A stretch of DNA of 64,000 nt from Micromonospora craniellae (GCF_014764405.1 NZ_CP061725.1:1922001-1986000), one strand, 5' to 3'. Numbered from the stretch's first letter, positions 52,868-62,947 are shown. Notes: generated by a model not told the origin, from the letters alone. Translations and numbers: made by a program.

Positions 52868-54394
52868 CTATTCGGTTGCAGTATCTCCCGCCTCGGACGC
52901 ACCGCCCACCGGCTCGGCGGCGCCGTGGATTGCCTCACCTTCGCTTGCGGCCGAGGTCACACCCGGAGCACCCTGCAACGCTCGCTCGGCCGCCGCCGCC
53001 GACGCCGTACCCGGCCGCCTGCGGGCCACCCAGTGCTCGACGTTGCGCTGCTGTGCCCGCGTCACACCCAACGCCCCCGGCGGTACGTCCTTGCTGATCG
53101 CGCTGCCCGCCGCCACGTACGCGCCCGCGCCCACCTCGACCGGGGCGATCAGGCTGGTGTCGCATCCGATGAACGCCGCCTCACCGACCACCGTGCGGTG
53201 CTTGTTCACCCCGTCGTAGTTGACGAAGATCGTCGCCGCGCCGATGTTGGCCCGCGCCCCGATCGTCGCGTCACCCACGTACGACAGGTGCGGCACCTTG
53301 GCGCCCTCACCCACCTCGGAGTTCTTCACCTCGACGAACGTGCCCACCTTCGACCGCTCGGCCAGCCGCGCGGCCGGCCGCAGGTACGCGTACGGCCCGA
53401 CGCTCGCCCCCGCACCCACCTCGGCACCGACCGCGTGGCTGCGCAGCACCGTCGCACCCGGCCCGACCACCGTGTCGATCAGCGTCACGTCCGGCCCGAC
53501 CACCGCGCCCGCACCGACCACCGAGCCGCCGCGCAGCTGGGTGTTCTGGTCCACCACCGCGTCCCGGTCCAGGGCCACCGTCACGTCGATCCAGGTGGTC
53601 TCCGAGTCCAGCAGAGTCACCCCGGTACGCATCCAGCGCTCGTTGACCCGGTCCCGCAGCAGCCGCCGCAGCGCCGCCAACTCCACCCGGTCGTTGCAGC
53701 CGAGCGTCTCGGTGTGGTCACCGGCCAGGTGCACCCCCACCGGCTCACCGGCCGACACCAGCAGCTGGAAGACGTCGGTGAGGTACTCCTCGCCCTGGTC
53801 GTTGTCGGTGGAGAGCTTGCCGAGCACGTCCCGCAACCGGACCGCGTCGAAGGCGTAGATACCGGCGTTGATCTCCCGCACGGCGAGCTGGGCCGGGGTG
53901 GCGTCACGCTGCTCGACGATCTGCTCCAACCGGCCCCCGGCGTCGCGCACGATCCGCCCCAGGCCGGTGGGGTCCGGCACCTCGGCGGCCAGCACGGTCG
54001 CCGCCGCCCGCTCGCTCTCGTGCGCCGCGACCAGACCGGCCACCGTCTCCGGCCGCAGCAGCGGCACGTCACCGTTGAGCACCACCACCGTGCCGGACGC
54101 CTCCGGCGCGGCCTCCAGCGCGATCCGCACCGCGTGCCCGGTGCCGAGCTGCTCGGCCTGCAACACCGGGACGGCCCCCGGCGCGGCCTCGGCCAGATGC
54201 GCCCGGACCTGGTCCGCCCCGTGCCCGACCACCACCATCGTCCGCTCCGCCGCCAGCGGCTGCGCCGCGTTCAACACGTGCCCGAGCAGCGTTCGGCCGA
54301 GCAGTGGGTGCAATACCTTGGGCAACGCGGACTTCATCCGCTTGCCCTCCCCGGCAGCAAGTACGACGACGGTACGGGGATGGGGCTCGGACAC
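52868..54394 (-). CDS. glmU: Bifunctional UDP-GlcNAc pyrophosphorylase/glucosamine-1-P acetyltransferase
   Basis: 508 residues; it makes UDP-GlcNAc for peptidoglycan in two steps. The N-terminal nucleotidyltransferase has VLAAGEGKRMKSALPKVLHP near residue 10 (Lys in place of the more common Thr) and LNGDVPLL near 105. The C-terminal left-handed beta-helix (about 255-470) has repeated hexapeptides such as GANIGAATIFVNYDGVNKH. The extra C-terminal 30 residues are Ala/Glu/Gly-rich. It is preceded by a tRNA-Gln gene and followed by prs. Confidence 0.96.
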   Translation of the reverse strand: MSEPHPRTVVVLAAGEGKRMKSALPKVLHPLLGRTLLGHVLNAAQPLAAERTMVVVGHGADQVRAHLAEAAPGAVPVLQAEQLGTGHAVRIALEAAPEASGTVVVLNGDVPLLRPETVAGLVAAHESERAAATVLAAEVPDPTGLGRIVRDAGGRLEQIVEQRDATPAQLAVREINAGIYAFDAVRLRDVLGKLSTDNDQGEEYLTDVFQLLVSAGEPVGVHLAGDHTETLGCNDRVELAALRRLLRDRVNERWMRTGVTLLDSETTWIDVTVALDRDAVVDQNTQLRGGSVVGAGAVVGPDVTLIDTVVGPGATVLRSHAVGAEVGAGASVGPYAYLRPAARLAERSKVGTFVEVKNSEVGEGAKVPHLSYVGDATIGARANIGAATIFVNYDGVNKHRTVVGEAAFIGCDTSLIAPVEVGAGAYVAAGSAISKDVPPGALGVTRAQQRNVEHWVARRRPGTASAAAAERALQGAPGVTSAASEGEAIHGAAEPVGGASEAGDTATE

Positions 54395-54428
54395 GAGGTG
54401 GCTCCCGTCGGAACGCGGACAGTCTCGC

Positions 54429-54468
54429 GGCCATGCTAACCAGACAATCCGGTCTGGTTAGCATGGCC
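54429..54468 (-). terminator. 17-base-pair hairpin between tRNA-Gln and glmU
   Basis: A perfect inverted repeat: arms 54429-54445 and 54452-54468 with a 6-base loop. It is 26 bases downstream of the tRNA 3' end and 34 bases upstream of the glmU start on the same strand. It probably ends tRNA transcripts or separates them from glmU. No run of U follows. Confidence 0.65.
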
Positions 54469-54494
54469 ACGAGGATCGGCGGTCACCCGAAGTG

Positions 54495-54566
54495 CTGGGG
54501 TGCCTGGATTCGAACCAGGAGCTCAAGGCTCCAAAGGCCTGCGGGTTGCCGTTACCCCACACCCCA
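54495..54566 (-). tRNA. tRNA-Gln, anticodon TTG
   Basis: A 72-base cloverleaf on the reverse strand. The acceptor TGGGGTG pairs perfectly with CACCCCA, the D-arm is GGGT/ACCC, the anticodon loop CTTTGGA gives TTG, the T-arm is CCTGG/CCAGG with loop TTCGAAT. The discriminator base is G and CCA is not encoded. The 27-43 pair is a C-U mismatch, tolerated in many tRNAs. TTG reads CAA and, by wobble, CAG. Confidence 0.9.
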
Positions 54567-54592
54567 TTGACATGTCAAGCCGCAACACCACA

Positions 54593-55450
54593 TCAATTCA
54601 TGCTTGTGCGGTCTGCCGCAGACCGGAACAGCTCGGCGATCATACCTTCAATCCGCCAGTAGAGCTCGCGGCTACGCGGCACATTGATCACGAGGCAGCC
54701 CCGGTAGCCCTCTCCGGTGTTGCGGCGGACGGTCACCGGGTTGTGTCTCTTCACATTCGCTCGCTGGAAGCGGGTGAGCGGCAGCCCCAGCTCCTCCGCC
54801 CACCACTCGGCCGCGGCGACCGGGTCCGCCGACTCGTGGATGCTGACCCGGTAGGTCGGGGCCGCGCGGTCGACCCCGCACGTCTCGAGAAAGCGCAAGA
54901 AGAGGGCGAGCAATCCGGGGTCGGTGTTGACGAACTGCACATGGTCGTAGCGTCGCCACGGTTTCGACTTGGCCCCCTCGCACCAGTAGATCGCTGCGCC
55001 GAGAAGCAGCAGGTCGCGCTCTTCCAAACGGCCCCCGACGACTTCGGCAGCCGTCGCGTGCACCGCCGCCTGCGCCTCGTCACGCGTCCGGCGGTGCGCC
55101 GCCCACCGCGCCTCGGTCATGGCTCTCGACCGGACGCGACGACGTTCCAGACCGATCTCCGACTGGTGGTCGGGCGGCAGGTCCCGGACCCAGAGGTAGG
55201 CGGTGGATCGGCTCACGCCCAGCCGCCGGGCGATGTCCGGCACCGACTGCCCGGCCGCACGGAGCGCCACCGCCTCGGCGCGCAGCGCGTCCTTGGCGTT
55301 GGGCCGCCGGGTCCGCTCCGGCGGAGGGACGCCGCGCAGCAGGTCGTACACCCGGTTGCGGCCGAGCCCCGTGCGGTCGCGGATCTCGCGGACCGAGAGT
55401 TGTTCCTCGGTGCGCAGTCGGCGCACCTCGGCGGCGTCGGAATCGGTCAT
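54593..55450 (-). CDS. Helix-turn-helix protein with a possible LAGLIDADG-like domain
   Basis: 285 residues. Two helix-turn-helix motifs (near residues 15-40, LSVREIRDRTGLGRNRVYDL, and 65-85, QSVPDIARRLGVSRSTAYLW) precede a domain of about 150 residues with LLLLGAAIYWCEGAKSK, VQFVNTDPGLLALFLRFL and GYRGCLVINVPRSRELYW. The GAAIYWCEGAK block and the layout after it recall single-motif LAGLIDADG homing endonucleases. This is a fold guess, not a proven match. The ATG at 55450 follows a TAGCCT box by 7 bases. It ends 27 bases from tRNA-Gln. The function is unknown. Confidence 0.6.
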   Translation of the reverse strand: MTDSDAAEVRRLRTEEQLSVREIRDRTGLGRNRVYDLLRGVPPPERTRRPNAKDALRAEAVALRAAGQSVPDIARRLGVSRSTAYLWVRDLPPDHQSEIGLERRRVRSRAMTEARWAAHRRTRDEAQAAVHATAAEVVGGRLEERDLLLLGAAIYWCEGAKSKPWRRYDHVQFVNTDPGLLALFLRFLETCGVDRAAPTYRVSIHESADPVAAAEWWAEELGLPLTRFQRANVKRHNPVTVRRNTGEGYRGCLVINVPRSRELYWRIEGMIAELFRSAADRTSMN

Positions 55451-55457
55451 GCGGTGC

Positions 55458-55463
55458 AGGCTA
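55458..55463 (-). promoter_or_regulatory. -10 box of the HTH protein gene
   Basis: TAGCCT on the reverse strand ends 7 bases before the ATG at 55450, with no ribosome-binding site between, another leaderless arrangement. Confidence 0.45.
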
Positions 55464-55525
55464 GGGCCAGGGTGTGACACTTCGGGCATCGGTAGAGATC
55501 GCTGCCTGATGTGACCTGTCGGCGA

Positions 55526-55544
55526 CGTAAGTTACGGTGACGTA
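55526..55544 (+). promoter_or_regulatory. Overlapping dyads ahead of the desaturase gene
   Basis: CGTAAGTTACG (55526-55536) is a perfect palindrome and overlaps TACGGTGACGTA (55533-55544), an inverted repeat of TACG around GTGA. They lie 38-56 bases upstream of the desaturase ATG. The TetR-type protein encoded downstream is a natural candidate to bind here. Confidence 0.5.
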
Positions 55545-55581
55545 GGCGTAGTTAGCGATCTCACCGTCCCTGCGAGGTGCC

Positions 55582-56547
55582 ATGTCCAGCGCTGCACTCG
55601 ACTCCCATCCGTCCGGCCCGAAGCCTCTCACCCAGGGCACCCAGTCACCCGGCATCCTGATCGCGCTCTGGGCGTTCGTGGTGATTCCGTTCGCGGCACT
55701 GGTCGCCGCCGTGCCGGTGGCCTGGGGCGGCTGGCTGAGCTGGGTCGACGTGGGCATCGCGGCGTTCTGGTACGTGTTGGCCGGTCTGGGCATCACGGTC
55801 GGCTACCACCGCTACTTCACCCACGGGTCGTTCAAGGCGAAGCGGTGGCTGCGCATCGCCCTGGCCGTCTCGGGCTCGCTCGCCGTGCAGGGCGACATCA
55901 TCCAGTGGGTCGCCGACCACCGGCGTCACCACGCCTTCTCGGACCTGGAGGGAGACCCGCACTCGCCGTGGCGGTTCGGGACGACGTTGCGCGGCCTGAC
56001 CAAGGGGTTGTTCCACGCGCACGTCGGCTGGTTGTTCGGCCGCGAGCTGTCCAACCAGGAGCGGTTCGCGCCGGACCTGCTGGCCGACCGGGACATCCAG
56101 CGGATCGGCAAACTCTTCCCGGTGCTGGCGGCCGCCTCGGTGCTCGGGCCGGCGCTGATGGGCGGGTTGCTGACGTGGAGCTGGCAGGGTGCGCTGACCG
56201 CGCTGTTCTGGGCGGGCCTGGTCCGCATCTCGTTGCTGCACCACGTCACCTGGTCGATCAACTCGGTGTGCCACGTCTACGGCGAGCGGCCGTTCATGAT
56301 GCGGCACGGTGACCGGGCCGCCAACTTCTGGCCGTTGGCGTTGGTGTCGTTCGGGGAGAGCTGGCACAACCTGCACCACGCCGATCCGACGAGCGCCCGG
56401 CACGGGGTACTGCGTGGACAGATCGACATCTCGGCCCGGGTGATCTGGCTGTTCGAGAAGGTGGGTGCCGCGTGGGACGTCCGCTGGCCGAAGCCGGAGC
56501 GGCTCGCGGCGAAGCTGGCGAAGCCGGCGGACGGCGCGGCGGCCTGA
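55582..56547 (+). CDS. Acyl-CoA/acyl-lipid delta-9-type fatty acid desaturase
   Basis: 321 residues, an integral membrane di-iron enzyme that introduces a double bond into fatty acyl chains and so adjusts membrane fluidity. The three histidine boxes are complete: HRYFTH near residue 75, HRRHH near 113 and HNLHH near 264. Four hydrophobic stretches lie near 25-45, 50-70, 170-190 and 205-225. GAGGTG precedes the ATG at proper spacing. A palindromic site lies upstream, and a TetR regulator gene begins 112 bases downstream, probably its controller. Confidence 0.92.
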   Translation: MSSAALDSHPSGPKPLTQGTQSPGILIALWAFVVIPFAALVAAVPVAWGGWLSWVDVGIAAFWYVLAGLGITVGYHRYFTHGSFKAKRWLRIALAVSGSLAVQGDIIQWVADHRRHHAFSDLEGDPHSPWRFGTTLRGLTKGLFHAHVGWLFGRELSNQERFAPDLLADRDIQRIGKLFPVLAAASVLGPALMGGLLTWSWQGALTALFWAGLVRISLLHHVTWSINSVCHVYGERPFMMRHGDRAANFWPLALVSFGESWHNLHHADPTSARHGVLRGQIDISARVIWLFEKVGAAWDVRWPKPERLAAKLAKPADGAAA

Positions 56548-56659
56548 CGGTGACAGGGCGACCGACCGGCAAGTTACCTGGCAGTATGTTCGGGTGACCG
56601 GGCAGAGCGCGAGCAGGATCCCACGACAGGGCGTCACCGAGCGCCGGCGAGGTGACGAG

Positions 56660-57349
56660 GTGACCGAGGTGTCCAGCGACGAGAGCGGCAAGCGTCGTCG
56701 GCGCGCGGTGCCGGCCACGTCGACGAAGCCCACGTCCCGGGTACGCATGTCGGCAGCTCAGCGCCGTGAGCAGTTGATCTCGATCGGTCGGCAGATCTTC
56801 GCGGAGCGCGGTTTCGACGCCACCTCCATCGAGGAGGTGGCGTCCCGCGCCAAGGTCTCCAAGCCGGTGGTCTACGAGCACTTCGGCGGCAAGGAGGGCC
56901 TCTACGCGGTGGTGGTGGACCGGGAGGTCCGTTCGCTGTTGGACCGGATCACCACCGCGCTGACCGCGGGCCATCCTCGGGAGTTGCTGGAGCAGGCGGC
57001 GTTGGCCCTGCTCGGGTACATCGAGGAGGAGACCAGTGGTTTCCGGGTGCTGGTGCGGGAGTCGCCGGTGCTGTCCGCGACGGGCAACTTCAGCAGCGTG
57101 ATGAACGACGTCGCGCACCAGGTGGAGCACATCCTGGGCGCGGAGTTCTCCAGCCGTGGGTACGACGCGAAGCTGGCCGAACTGTACGCGCAGGCACTGG
57201 TCGGGATGGTGGCGTTGACCGGCCGGTGGTGGCTGGAGGTCCGCAAGCCGCGCAAGGAGACGGTGGCGGCGCACCTGGTGAACCTGTCCTGGAACGGGTT
57301 GTCGCACCTGGAGGCGAAGCCGGGGCTGACCACGACGCGCGTCCGCTGA
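56660..57349 (+). CDS. TetR family regulator, probably of the desaturase
   Basis: About 229 residues. The DNA-binding domain reads REQLISIGRQIFAERGFDATS then IEEVASRAKVSKPVVYEHF (residues 35-75), typical TetR; the rest is a helical ligand domain. The N-terminus is polar and basic. GTG at 56660 is chosen for the GAGG 8 bases upstream; a GTG 22 codons earlier is possible. Relatives bind acyl-CoA and repress desaturase genes; that it does so here is inferred from the neighbourhood and the palindrome before the desaturase. Confidence 0.88.
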   Translation: MTEVSSDESGKRRRRAVPATSTKPTSRVRMSAAQRREQLISIGRQIFAERGFDATSIEEVASRAKVSKPVVYEHFGGKEGLYAVVVDREVRSLLDRITTALTAGHPRELLEQAALALLGYIEEETSGFRVLVRESPVLSATGNFSSVMNDVAHQVEHILGAEFSSRGYDAKLAELYAQALVGMVALTGRWWLEVRKPRKETVAAHLVNLSWNGLSHLEAKPGLTTTRVR

Positions 57350-57370
57350 GGTTTCGGCGGGCGACGCCGG

Positions 57371-57850
57371 TCAGTGGCGGCGGTGGATCTCGGCGACCGG
57401 GTGGTAGCGGCGGTTGCGTTCGGCCTCGGCGTGCTCGGGCGGACCGACCTTGTCGTACAGGCCGGTGCCGAGCAGGATCAGGCCGAAGAGCATCGAGACG
57501 ACCACGGTCGACATGGAGAAGTTCAGGAAGTTGGCCGCGGTCTGCAGCACCGACATCATCAGGATGCTGGTGACCAGGAAGACGATTCCCGCGGTCAGGT
57601 TCATGTAGTGGCCGAGGTTGCCGCGCCGGGACGCGCCGACGATGAGCACGATCCCGAAGACGACGGAGACCAGCGAGAAGGCCAGGTTGGTGCGGAGCCC
57701 GAGGGCCCAGTTGCTGTTTCGGGCGAACAGCGGCTCGCCCCAGGTGAGCGCGGTGCCCCAGACGCCGAAGACCAGGATGTAGAGCCCGATCAGGCCGGAC
57801 AGCACCCGGTAGATCGGCCGTGCCGGGTGGTTGATCGGGAAGTGCGGCAT
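57371..57850 (-). CDS. DUF4383 membrane protein, copy 1
   Basis: 159 residues with four membrane helices (near 13-33, 50-75, 85-100 and 108-130). It starts MPHFPINHPARPIYR, the conserved start of the DUF4383 family; the paralog downstream begins MAHTPVNHPARPIYR. The cytoplasmic tail is short and charged. GGAGG 5 bases before the ATG at 57850 decides the start. Converges with the TetR gene. No function is known for the family. Confidence 0.85.
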   Translation of the reverse strand: MPHFPINHPARPIYRVLSGLIGLYILVFGVWGTALTWGEPLFARNSNWALGLRTNLAFSLVSVVFGIVLIVGASRRGNLGHYMNLTAGIVFLVTSILMMSVLQTAANFLNFSMSTVVVSMLFGLILLGTGLYDKVGPPEHAEAERNRRYHPVAEIHRRH

Positions 57851-57963
57851 CGGTCCTCCACGAACAGGGAACAATCAGGACAATTGTCCCCCACGCAGAA
57901 GTCATCCCAGGGCAAAACACCCATCAAGCCGAGCCCGGGGGCGAAGCGGGCCTCCGACAGGTC

Positions 57964-58029
57964 TTCGCCGGAGCCTGACCCGCGCAGGGATCAAGCCTGA
58001 CCGCCCGGAGCGGGTCGGGCTCCGGCGAA
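57964..58029. repeat. Structured intergenic repeat, copy 2
   Basis: Arms 57964-57983 and 58010-58029 pair over 20 bases with one exception: T57976 faces G, giving a U-G wobble in the + strand RNA but an A-C mismatch in the - strand RNA. The 26-base centre (57984-58009) is identical to that of the copy at 26725-26750. The arms share no sequence with copy 1, so pairing is kept while sequence is not. It lies between the two DUF4383 genes, 58 bases past the stop of copy 2. Confidence 0.8.
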
Positions 58030-58086
58030 AACCCACCACCGCAACCCCGGCGAAAACCACCACCGCAACCGAAGGAGCAGAACGGA

Positions 58087-58542
58087 TCAGAGCACCAGGC
58101 GAGCCTTCTGCCACGCCTCGTGCTCGTCGTCGCTGCCGACCTTGCCGTACATGCCGGCCATCAGCAGAACCAGGCTGAGGAACATCAGCACGACGACGCT
58201 GGCCACGCTCATGTTGAAGATGTTGGCCCCGGTGCGGATGAAGGCGAGTCCGCCGAGGCTGACCACCATGATCACGTAGGCCGTCCACTGGTTGATCAGG
58301 ACGTCCAGGTTGCGACCGATCACCGTGCCGAACAGCACGAGGCCGCCGGCCAGCAGGCAGAAGATCGAGAAACCGAGGTTGGTGCCCTGCCCCAGGACCC
58401 GGTTGTCGCTCAGGCCGAAGGCGGGCTCTCCGGTGCTGCCGACGAGTCCGAGCAGACCGAAGAGCACCAGGTACAGACCGGTCAGCCCGCCGATCGCCCG
58501 GTAGATCGGCCGCGCGGGGTGGTTGACGGGAGTGTGCGCCAT
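58087..58542 (-). CDS. DUF4383 membrane protein, copy 2
   Basis: 151 residues, four predicted membrane helices, clearly paralogous to the gene at 57371-57850 by the shared HPARPIYR start, the LxGLYLVLFG helix and the GNFxxxSxxxxV type C-terminal helix. The ATG at 58542 is where the paralog alignment begins. The pair probably arose by tandem duplication. A 7-base-pair hairpin lies at 58598-58617, between this gene and the ABC-F gene. The function is unknown. Confidence 0.85.
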   Translation of the reverse strand: MAHTPVNHPARPIYRAIGGLTGLYLVLFGLLGLVGSTGEPAFGLSDNRVLGQGTNLGFSIFCLLAGGLVLFGTVIGRNLDVLINQWTAYVIMVVSLGGLAFIRTGANIFNMSVASVVVLMFLSLVLLMAGMYGKVGSDDEHEAWQKARLVL

Positions 58543-58657
58543 GTCTGTGTCTCCAACGCCGTTGGGTGAGGGTCGTCGGCGATTCTCCCGTACCCGGCCG
58601 TGTGACGCCGCACACGGGGTCCCCGAAGGACGCAGGTCGCGACGGGCGGGCCGGAGA

Positions 58658-60460
<1,803 letters not shown>

Positions 60461-61027
60461 AAACCCACCTTCCATGATCAAGGCGTCCCGGTGCCGGCGG
60501 GCACCTGGGGACGCCTGGCCTTCCAGGGTACGCGGAACACCGTCACCACTCGGCGCCCGCCGGGCAGCGGAGCGCGCACGGGCGGGTGACGCTCGGCAGT
60601 GCGGTCGGACTTCGGTGGCGTGAATGGGCCCCGGCGGTACGGATGGACCTCGGCGTGCGGGTGGCCCACGGCGGCCCGGCACGGTCTCTGGTCGGCTGCC
60701 TGTCGAGCTGATCCGTCCGTGCTCTCGCCGATGCTGAGTTCGGCGTCGACCTCCGCTGGTGCCGCACCCGGACCGCACACGGCTTCACCAGTCGGTCCAG
60801 CGCGACCATGCCGGCGGAGACCGCAGCGCGGCGGAACGTGGCGCAGGGCGATGCTCTCCCGAGCATGATTCATTCCCGCCGTCAGCTCGACAGGCACCGT
60901 AGTCGGTCACGACCCGGTGCCTGCGATCCGATCTCGCCGTCAGCTCGACACGGGCCGCACTGGACCACGGCCGCGCGCCTGACCGGCTCGGCGAGAGACC
61001 GGCCCTGTGCAGGGCGGGCCGGTGGAG
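60461..61027. other. Gene-free stretch between the ABC-F gene and ispE
   Basis: No credible gene is seen in these 567 bases; open frames on both strands have atypical codon use and no family resemblance. The 16-base direct repeat CGCCGTCAGCTCGACA occurs at 60878-60893 and 60935-60950, and AGGCACCG/CGGTGCCT can form a hairpin between them. It may hold the ABC-F promoter and the ispE terminator. Confidence 0.5.
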
Positions 61028-61975
61028 TCAGGTGACGCGGGCACCGTGGACCGGGCCATGGGCGATGCGGGCTTCGCGGCACACCCCGGCGGCTTCCAGC
61101 TCGGCGGCGACGCGTTCGGCGTCGGCGGCACCGGCGGTGAGGAAGACACACGTGGGACCGGATCCGGAGACGATGCCGGCGAGCGCGCCGGCCGCCTCGC
61201 CGGCCTTGAGGGTGTCGGCCAGGGCGGGACGCATGGCCAGCGCGGCGTCCTGCAGGTCGTTGCCGAGGGTGGGGGCGAGCACCCGGGGGTCACGTTGGCG
61301 CAGCGCGGCGAGCAGCGCGTCGGTGCTGCCCAGCGGTTCCCCGGCGGTGCCGGCGTCGCGGAGCCGGTCGAGTTCCCGGTACGCCTGCGGCGTGGACAGG
61401 CCGCCGTCGGCGATGGCGACTACCCAGTGCCAGGAGGTGGGTCGGGCCAGCACGGGACTGACCGCCTCGCCCCGACCGGTGCCGAGCGCGGTGCCGCCGT
61501 GGATCAGGAAGGGCACGTCCGAGCCGAGGTCGGCGGCGATGCCGGCCAGTTCGTCGCGGGACAGGCCGGTGCCCCAGAGGGCGTCGCAGGCGACCAGTGC
61601 GGCGGCGGCGTCGGCGCTGCCGCCCGCGAGACCTCCGGCGAGCGGGATCTGTTTACGCAGGTGCAGCCGGGCGTGCGGCATGACACCGGCGTAGCCGGCG
61701 AGGGCGTGGGCGGCCCGCATGACCAGGTTGGAGTCGTCGAGGGCGAGTTCGCCGGTGCCCTCGCCCTCCATGGTGAGGATGAGGGTGTCGCCCCGCCGCG
61801 CGGTCAGCTCGTCGTAGATCGAGATCGCATGGTAGATCGTGTTCAGCTCGTGGTAGCCGTCGCGCCGTAGCGGGCCGACCCCCAGGTGCAGGTTGATCTT
61901 CGCGGGCACCCGTACGCGGACCGGTCCGCCGGCACCACGCCGTTCCTCACCCTCCGGTCGCCATGCCTCGGTCAC
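61028..61975 (-). CDS. ispE: 4-diphosphocytidyl-2-C-methyl-D-erythritol kinase
   Basis: A GHMP kinase of 315 residues in the MEP isoprenoid pathway. VPAKINLHLGVG near residue 24 and the ATP loop PLAGGLAGGSADAAAAL near 110 are diagnostic, and VSGSGPTCVFL closes the fold near 280. The GTG at 61975 is the best start, in the short gap of 97 bases after ksgA. Together with ksgA and tatD it forms the conserved actinobacterial order. Confidence 0.95.
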   Translation of the reverse strand: MTEAWRPEGEERRGAGGPVRVRVPAKINLHLGVGPLRRDGYHELNTIYHAISIYDELTARRGDTLILTMEGEGTGELALDDSNLVMRAAHALAGYAGVMPHARLHLRKQIPLAGGLAGGSADAAAALVACDALWGTGLSRDELAGIAADLGSDVPFLIHGGTALGTGRGEAVSPVLARPTSWHWVVAIADGGLSTPQAYRELDRLRDAGTAGEPLGSTDALLAALRQRDPRVLAPTLGNDLQDAALAMRPALADTLKAGEAAGALAGIVSGSGPTCVFLTAGAADAERVAAELEAAGVCREARIAHGPVHGARVT

Positions 61976-62072
61976 CGGACGGTGTCCCGTGGACGCACCC
62001 GGATGTCGAACGGCTTCTCCACGATCAGCTCCTCGGCGATGTCGGCGACGGCGTACCGGCGTCCGCGCCAGC

Positions 62073-62945
62073 CTACTGCGCGGCCGGCGGGTGGGTCGGG
62101 GCCGACGCGGCGACGGCGGCGAACTGCTCGACGGTGAGTGACTCGCCGCGCGCGCCGGGATCGACCCCGGCGGCGGTGAGCGCTGCGGCGGCCCGGTCGG
62201 CCCCACCGGCCCAGCCGGCGAGGGCGGCACGCAGGGTCTTGCGGCGCTGGGCGAAGGCGGCGTCCACCACGGCGAAGACCGCCGCCCGGGACACGTCGGC
62301 GCGGGGTGGTTCGCGGCGGGTGAAGGCGACCAGGCCGGAGTCGACGTTGGGCACCGGCCAGAACACGTTCGGGGGCACCTTCCCGGCGGCCCGGGAGCGG
62401 GCGTACCAGGCGAGCTTGACCGAAGGGACGCCGTACACCTTGGAGCCGGGACCGGCGACGAGCCGGTCGGCTACCTCCTTCTGCACCATCACCAGGCCGT
62501 GGCGCAGGCCGGGCAGTTCGGCGAGCAGGTGCAGCACCACCGGTACGGCGACGTTGTAGGGCAGGTTCGCGACCAGTGTGGTGGGGGCCGGATCGGCCAG
62601 GTCGGCGGCGGTGATCCGGAGCGCGTCGGCGTGGTGCACGGTGAGCCGGACGGCGTCCGGGCCGACGTGCCGGGCGGCGGTGTCGGGCAGCGCGCCGGCC
62701 AGCGTCGAGTCGATCTCGACGGCGTGCACGTGGGCGGCGGCGCGGAGCAGGGCGAGGGTGAGCGAGCCGAGCCCGGGGCCGACCTCCAGGGCCACGTCGT
62801 CCGGGGCCAGCCCGGCGGTGGTGACGATCCGGCGAACGGTGTTCGGATCGTGCACGAAGTTCTGGCCGAACTTCTTGGTGGGTGCGACGCCGAGGCGGGC
62901 GGCGAGTTCCCGGATCTCCGCCGGGCCGAGCAGTTCTGCGGCCAC
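62073..62945 (-). CDS. ksgA: 16S rRNA adenine dimethyltransferase (RsmA/KsgA)
   Basis: 290 residues; it dimethylates two adjacent adenines at the 3' end of 16S rRNA. KKFGQNFVHDPNTV near residue 28, the SAM motif LEVGPGLGSLTL near 52, and the catalytic NLPYNVAVPV near 120. The GTG at 62945 lies 2 bases after the tatD stop with no clear ribosome-binding site, so translation probably depends on coupling. In Mycobacterium, rpfB lies between tatD and ksgA; here there is none. Confidence 0.95.
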   Translation of the reverse strand: MAAELLGPAEIRELAARLGVAPTKKFGQNFVHDPNTVRRIVTTAGLAPDDVALEVGPGLGSLTLALLRAAAHVHAVEIDSTLAGALPDTAARHVGPDAVRLTVHHADALRITAADLADPAPTTLVANLPYNVAVPVVLHLLAELPGLRHGLVMVQKEVADRLVAGPGSKVYGVPSVKLAWYARSRAAGKVPPNVFWPVPNVDSGLVAFTRREPPRADVSRAAVFAVVDAAFAQRRKTLRAALAGWAGGADRAAAALTAAGVDPGARGESLTVEQFAAVAASAPTHPPAAQ

Positions 62946-62947
62946 AG

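Noticed and set aside
51116..54439. A very long open frame on the + strand across rplY, prs and glmU
   Set aside because: It overlaps three well-recognised reverse-strand genes and encodes Arg/His-rich sequence typical of antisense frames in high-GC DNA.
54429..54570. tRNA-Gln as an integration site of a mobile element
   Set aside because: No integrase gene, no direct repeat of the tRNA 3' end and no change in base composition are seen nearby.
60478..60897. Small open frames in the gap upstream of ispE
   Set aside because: They overlap each other on both strands, have poor third-position GC and no family resemblance or ribosome-binding site, so none was called.
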